A DNA stretch of 64,000 nucleotides from Emiliania huxleyi CCMP1516 (Eukaryota > Haptophyta > Isochrysidales > Noelaerhabdaceae): contig NW_005199045.1 of NCBI RefSeq assembly GCF_000372725.1, positions 344,199 through 408,198 of the forward strand, read 5' to 3'. Below are positions 59,670 to 64,000 of the stretch, in pieces. The notes beneath the pieces are model-generated. The model saw only the letters and a program-made list of their open reading frames with translations, was not told the origin of the DNA and made no database searches. Each line of letters starts with the position of its first letter. The first letter of the stretch is position 1. Position numbers and translations under genes: made by a program.

Positions 59670-61660
59670 TTACTTCTGTCGCTTGTAGATGCGTGAGAGG
59701 AGGGTCGAGAAGATAGTTGGGGGCATGCCCTGCACCTCGGCGATGAGGGCACGCAGCTGCGCCGCTGTTGCCTCCTCGTACTCATGGAAGGCCTCCTTCA
59801 CGCCGCACTCGCTAAAGATCTGGCGCACCTTGGCCTCGCAACGAGCGTCGTTGCGCGCATAGTTGGCCTCGAGGTCCTTCTTCTGCGCCGGCGTCGCCAC
59901 CGCAAGGCACGTGTTGATCAGCCATGAGCACTTGTTGTCGCGGATGTCGGTGCCCACCTTTGGGGGGGGGGGGGGGGGGGCGAGCGAGCGCTCCACACCA
60001 CAGCGCGCGCGGGCTCCAGCGAGACGCCACGGACGCTAGCGAGAAGCCCCAAGTGGCGCAGGAAAGGCGGTGGGCAATGCCGAGGCGCGAGAGAGGCGGC
60101 CATGGCGTGTTGGGGGCGCTCCTTGCCAATCTTTGCCGGGTCGCCGTAGCAATCGAGGTAGTCATCTTGCACCTACAGCCAATCGTTTAGGGTTCCAGCT
60201 TTGGGTTCCTTTAGATTGGTGTTCCGAGGGGGGGGCGGTGCAGTCCTGCGGTGTGTGTGCATATTTCGCTGATGGTGTACAGGGAGTGGCGAGAGCCTCA
60301 AAGACTACACAGGCGAGTTGCCTGGAAGTACTCGCCCATGAGCACGCAAATCTCGCGCGCCTGTGGAGGGGGGCGGAGGCAGAGAGATGCATGCGGCGAG
60401 CGTCATGGGTCGTCGCCGATCGACTCGATCGCGGCGTGCTCTCGGCTGGCCCTCGCACCTTTGCGAATAGGGCGGGGTCACGGTAGCCCGAGAGGAGCAT
60501 GGCGCAAGCGATCGGCAGGTAGAAGGTGTAGAATGCAGTCTTGTAGACGACGATGTTGGTGTAGGTTGCCATGCAGAAGCGCGAAAAGTCGACCTGCGCG
60601 GAGGGTGCTTTGAGCTCGCAGGGAATCTCGGACGACCCGGCTCTGGCCGCATCCGATCTCGCGCCTTGTCCGGGTCTGCGGTGGTGAGGTCGAGGAGCTG
60701 ACCGACCGCAGTCTGCAGCGTCACCTCGTGGAAGAGCTCCATCAGAGGCACGTACAGCGGGTCCTCGCGGAAGTGGCGCCGCAGGATCGAGTAGATGTGC
60801 ATCTCGAGCAGGATGCCTACGGCGCACTTTACGGGCGCCTGCGGTGCGTCCGGGGGGAAAGGGCCGAATTTTCTCTGGGTCGGTGCCGTCGTTGATCGCG
60901 TTCATGCCAATGTCCTCCACCTTGTACCAGCAGACCTGGCCGCGCCGCGTCTCGGACGCGTCCATAATGTCGTCCGCGACCAAAAAGTAGGCCTGCAACC
61001 ACTCGATGCACCAGCCGAGGGCGGCGGCACGCCACTGCTGCTCTGGCGCCGCGTGACCTTTGATGGCCTACGGCACGGCGGGCAGGCGCAGAGCCGGTGG
61101 CGGCGGTGTGGAGGCGGCGGCGCAGCGGTGGCAAAAGCGGCGCAGGCGGCGGCGGCGCAGGTGGCGGTGCGGCAACGCACCTCCATCGCCTCGACGACAG
61201 TCAGGCCGCGGTTGAGCTTCCCCTTGGGTACGTTGTACTCGACGAGCCGCGCAATGTGCGACGCCACGCTACTCGGGAGCGGCGGCTGGCACGTCTCCAC
61301 CTCGGCGACAAGCTCCGCGGTCAGCTCCCTGCACACTGCCAGAAAATCATCGCGCGCATTGCCAGAACCCTTCCAGCGCGGCAAGCCGTGAGCGCGACCG
61401 GCCGGCGCGCTGCGGACGAGGAGGAAGACGGTCGCGGCGGCGACAACAAGCAGCGGCAGCTATGGGCAATCACGTGTGTCAGATCCGTTCAAGTAGAGGC
61501 GGGACGGGGTGGGCATCGTTGCTTCAAGAGGAGTGATCAGGTGCGGCGTCGGCTCATCCGAGACACTCATGCCCACGGCGACGCCCGAGCCGAGTGCTGC
61601 CACTGCGATGGCGATGCTCTCGCCGACCGAGACCGTCTCCCGCAGCACCATGGTGGCCAC
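59670..61660 (-). CDS. farnesyl diphosphate synthase
   Basis: Exons: 1 (61660 to about 61181, with a possible intron near 61415-61560); 2 (61069-60887); 3 (60816-60665); 4 (60593-60458); 5 (60360-60322, only 13 codons); 6 (60170-60122); 7 (59957-59670). Landmarks: [14 protein letters not shown]; the first Asp-rich motif [49 protein letters not shown]; the second Asp-rich motif [24 protein letters not shown]; and the typical C-terminal SRIYKRQK. It joins IPP to DMAPP and GPP, giving FPP for sterols and prenylation. The start is probably the ATG in GCCACCATGG at 61660. The N-terminus has one or two hydrophobic stretches ([15 protein letters not shown]) not usual for this family. Most introns start with GC, and one may start with GA. 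Confidence 0.85.
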
Positions 61661-61762
61661 TGTGGTCGTGAAAATTCTTTTTTCCTTGTAAATTCTTTGC
61701 TTCGGTGTTCGGGGAGATGATGATGAGATAGGCGCAACTCATTCGCGCGGTTAGCAACTGCC
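61661..61762. promoter_or_regulatory. short divergent promoter interval
   Basis: About 100 bases separate the minus-strand farnesyl diphosphate synthase start from the plus-strand ORF at 61763. It is AT-richer than its neighbours and would have to serve both. Confidence 0.3.
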
Positions 61763-62176
61763 ATGTCGGCTGGTCGTGGCTGCCACTCTCGCCTCACTGG
61801 CGGCGTACTCCCTCTCTCTCCCAGCTCTCCTGTGTGTGGGCCCGTCCGTGGCGGCTCGCCGCCGTGCGTGGTTCTGAACAATAGGAGCGGTCCGGGTCCG
61901 TCCCGGTGCCGCTTCTTCGCCGACATTTTGCTCAACCTGTTAGTCGACAAAGATCAAAGTTGTGTGCCCGAGAACCTGCTGCTCGTCTGGGCGGCGGAAC
62001 TGGCCCCTCGCGCGGCCGAGATGCGATGCGCCGGCACCGGGGCTACGGCGCAAGACGAGGGCACCTTTGGCGAGTGGCTCGTCGAGCTGCCGTCCGAGGT
62101 GGCTGCGGCTAACGCCCGGCTGCTCAAGCACTACACGCTCCGGCGCGTGGGTCGAGATCACTCCCGGCAGCCCTAG
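61763..62176 (+). CDS. unrecognised ORF, 137 residues
   Basis: After a low-complexity start the frame has a plausible helical part: RCRFFADILLNLLVDKD, NLLLVWAAELAPRAAEM, FGEWLVELPSEVAAANARLL. No family was recognised; it could be an exon. Confidence 0.35.
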   Translation: MSAGRGCHSRLTGGVLPLSPSSPVCGPVRGGSPPCVVLNNRSGPGPSRCRFFADILLNLLVDKDQSCVPENLLLVWAAELAPRAAEMRCAGTGATAQDEGTFGEWLVELPSEVAAANARLLKHYTLRRVGRDHSRQP

Positions 62177-62388
62177 CCAGCCCCCGCGCGCTGGCCGCGA
62201 CCGCGACTGCGGCCCTCACTCGAGCCCGAACTGCCCGTCGGACATATCGGAACCGTCGGATAATAGCAACTAGAACACCTCAAGTCCCCAGAAACCCCGA
62301 GGAATCACACAGTCCCTGTGTGATGCACGCCCTGCGAGCGGGGCGTTGGGCGCGCGCACGTCCTCGACGTTTGCGCGAAAAGGGCGTC

Positions 62389-63465
62389 ATGACCACCGCC
62401 GCCCTCGCGCTCTTCCTGGCTCCAGCGGCGGCTTTACTGCTCTCAATGATACCAGATCCAACCGAAACGCCTCCATCGAAGGCTAATCAGGGCAGCACCC
62501 GGCCCACCCCGGTTCCTAGGAGCACATCACGGCCAACCCATCCGCGTCCACCGCCGCCCTCGCCGCTTCCACCACCGCCGCCGCCGCCCTTCCCGCGGCC
62601 ACCGCCCCCAGCGAGTCCACCTCCTTCACCACCAGAGCCGCCGCAGACACCTCCGCCGCCGCCCCGTCCACCGCCGCCGCTCGCTCCCCCACCGTTGCGG
62701 CCGCCACTCGCACCTCCGCCACCGTCGCCGTCGCCGCCGTCGCCGCCGTCGCCGCCGTCGCCGCCGTCGCGCCCACCAGCACCGCCAGCACCGCCAGCAC
62801 CGCCACCCGAGCCTCCATCGCTACCCCCTACTGCTCCCACGTGGCGTGTTGGCAAGGGCTACTGCCGCGAAGCTGGTCGGACGGCCACAAACACCTTGCA
62901 ATCTCTACAAGGCTGTCAGTCCCTCTACGCGTGCACCGCGCTTTGCCACACGGACCCGCGTTGCATCGCTATCGCCTGGGCCGCGTCGCCGCTCAACATC
63001 TACAACGGGTGTCGCAAGAAGGGCTTGCCGCGATGCGTCCGGTACATCACCCATTCGGGACAGCTCGTGGGCGACTCTGACCCGAAAGCGCAGCAGTACA
63101 CATGCGTCTCCAAGTACCCGCTCTTCCCCTCGCCCCCGGGGCCCGCCGGCGCGCATCTGAGCAGGAGTAGCCGCGGCGTGGCCAGCTTGGCGCCAGCTGC
63201 GCCCCCTGTAGCGCCGCCGCCACGGCCAGTTGTCCAGGACCTGACGCCTTATGCGCTTCTGCTCTCAGTCGCAGCACTGTGGTGCGTGCTGGAGAGCGTG
63301 AAGGGCGGTGGGCGGATGCACCGGATTTGGAGATTACGTAGAGAGGCCCGCAGGCTCCGGCGGGAGATCGCGGGGCTGGCAAGCGAAGTGGCGACGAGTC
63401 AGGACCAGGGCAGGGGCGGCCGCACCCGCAGCGATCGCGGGCATCGCGGGGCGCAACTCTTCTGA
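62389..63465 (+). CDS. Pro-rich wall-type membrane protein with PAN-like Cys domain
   Basis: Two Met candidates: 62320, or 62389, which begins a signal peptide (TTAALALFLAPAAALLL) and is preferred. A roughly 120-residue Pro-rich rod with SPP, PPSP and PPP repeats follows, as in hydroxyproline-rich and pherophorin-like wall proteins. Next is a domain of about 90 residues with eight Cys (GYCREAGRTATNTLQ, GCQSLYACTALCHTDPRC, NGCRKKGLPRC, QYTCVSKY), similar in layout to PAN/Apple modules. A second short Pro-rich linker precedes one membrane helix (YALLLSVAALWCVLESV) and a basic cytoplasmic coil (RLRREARRLRREI). It is probably a type I surface protein linking the wall or scale layer to the cell. 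Intronless. Confidence 0.6.
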   Translation: MTTAALALFLAPAAALLLSMIPDPTETPPSKANQGSTRPTPVPRSTSRPTHPRPPPPSPLPPPPPPPFPRPPPPASPPPSPPEPPQTPPPPPRPPPPLAPPPLRPPLAPPPPSPSPPSPPSPPSPPSRPPAPPAPPAPPPEPPSLPPTAPTWRVGKGYCREAGRTATNTLQSLQGCQSLYACTALCHTDPRCIAIAWAASPLNIYNGCRKKGLPRCVRYITHSGQLVGDSDPKAQQYTCVSKYPLFPSPPGPAGAHLSRSSRGVASLAPAAPPVAPPPRPVVQDLTPYALLLSVAALWCVLESVKGGGRMHRIWRLRREARRLRREIAGLASEVATSQDQGRGGRTRSDRGHRGAQLF

Positions 63466-64000
63466 GGCACAGGAGGAACATGCCGCCATATCCGATCTCT
63501 CCCATGACCTCTACGAGCCTCGCCGCGCGCTGCCCAGGGACGCCGCCACACCCTCAGCGCTCAGCGGGGCAGTGGGGCCAACCACATCCTGTGGCAGTTC
63601 GGTTCGGTGTTCGGCTTTATTTGCGCATATATGTGCTAATGTGGCTGCGCGCATTGCCGCGGCCCCGCGCCGCCGCCCGCGCCGCCGCCCCCGGGCCCCC
63701 CGGGCCACCAGCGTGCGGCGAGAGGTAGACTGTGAGGCGGGGAGCAGCCAGCAGGAGAGCCGGCGGAATGAGCACAACACAATAACGAGTCGTCGTATCT
63801 CAACAATTAATATCAAAGAAGAATCTACGCTCCCGGCTCGCTGCCGCAGCAAAGACCTCTCGATCTACCGTACTCGATATCTCCCGCGCCTCGCAGTACC
63901 GGCACGACGGCAACGGCTACCGTGACCCGTCTCTCTTGGGCGCCGCGAAGACCGTCGGCTCACACAGAGTCGTATCTGCGTCGGCCGCAGCGCCAATCGC
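63466..64000. other. 3' flank, no gene seen
   Basis: GC-rich with a short AT-rich patch (63775-63830). No domain or RNA gene recognised. Confidence 0.4.

Noticed and set aside
62487-62855. Gly-rich minus-strand frame
   Set aside because: It is the mirror of the Pro-rich repeat on the coding strand.

Overview
This is GC-rich nuclear DNA from a unicellular eukaryote. Genes lie on both strands, most are split by short introns, and many intron boundaries read AG|GC...AG rather than GT...AG. Several features point to an alga with a red-type secondary plastid, most likely a haptophyte of the Emiliania/Gephyrocapsa kind. These are a protein that looks plastid-targeted with an AF-type signal (21957-22679), a class II photolyase fragment, a 7TM-PIP-kinase fusion, plant-type GT37 and GT61 glycosyltransferases, a Pro-rich wall-type protein, and dense repeats and retroelement debris. 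The assignment is inference; no marker gene settles the species.

Layout. 1-2.6 kb: fragments, including a solo retropepsin-like ORF. 2.8-4.5 kb: E1-like TcdA/Tcd1 dehydratase. 4.6-6.4 kb: Helitron-type fragment and repeats. 6.5-8.1 kb: GT61 glycosyltransferase with a ShK-type tail. 9.3-10.6 kb: zinc-finger/UBX protein with an unusual domain set. 11.3-14.4 kb: epsin-like protein with two ENTH-like domains; its 5' end is duplicated, inverted, near 19.4-19.7 kb beside a terminal-inverted-repeat element. 15.2-16.1 kb: broken coiled-coil gene. 16.8-18.6 kb: GT37-like fucosyltransferase. 20.8-23.6 kb: AT-hook protein, DUF1997 protein, orphan photolyase C-terminal exon. 25.5-27.0 kb: Fringe-like GT31. 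28.3-29.6 kb: Cys-rich repeat protein, broken. 30.2-34.2 kb: 7TM receptor fused to a PIP kinase. 35.3-35.8 kb: small two-exon gene. 36.1-37.0 kb: cyclin C. 37.6-42.5 kb: NHL-like protein, two unrecognised genes, SAM-TPR protein. 43-46.8 kb: gag remnant and dispersed repeats. 46.8-47.6 kb: coiled-coil protein. 50.7-53.2 kb: two unrecognised proteins. 53.3-56.2 kb: repeats and AT-rich islands. 57.2-61.7 kb: UDP-N-acetylglucosamine pyrophosphorylase and farnesyl diphosphate synthase, convergent. 62.4-63.5 kb: Pro-rich membrane protein.

The genes form no single pathway. A loose theme is surface and secretory glycobiology: three Golgi-type glycosyltransferases, a UDP-GlcNAc-forming enzyme and wall-type proteins, along with membrane traffic (epsin) and phosphoinositide signalling. 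The most unusual items are the zinc-finger/UBX architecture, the tandem-ENTH protein, the 7TM-PIP kinase, the recurrent AG|GC intron boundaries, a short motif repeated in front of four genes, and the inverted epsin 5' duplication, which shows which of two promoters carries an insertion. Exon limits are inferred by eye from reading frame and family alignment; no transcript data were available.
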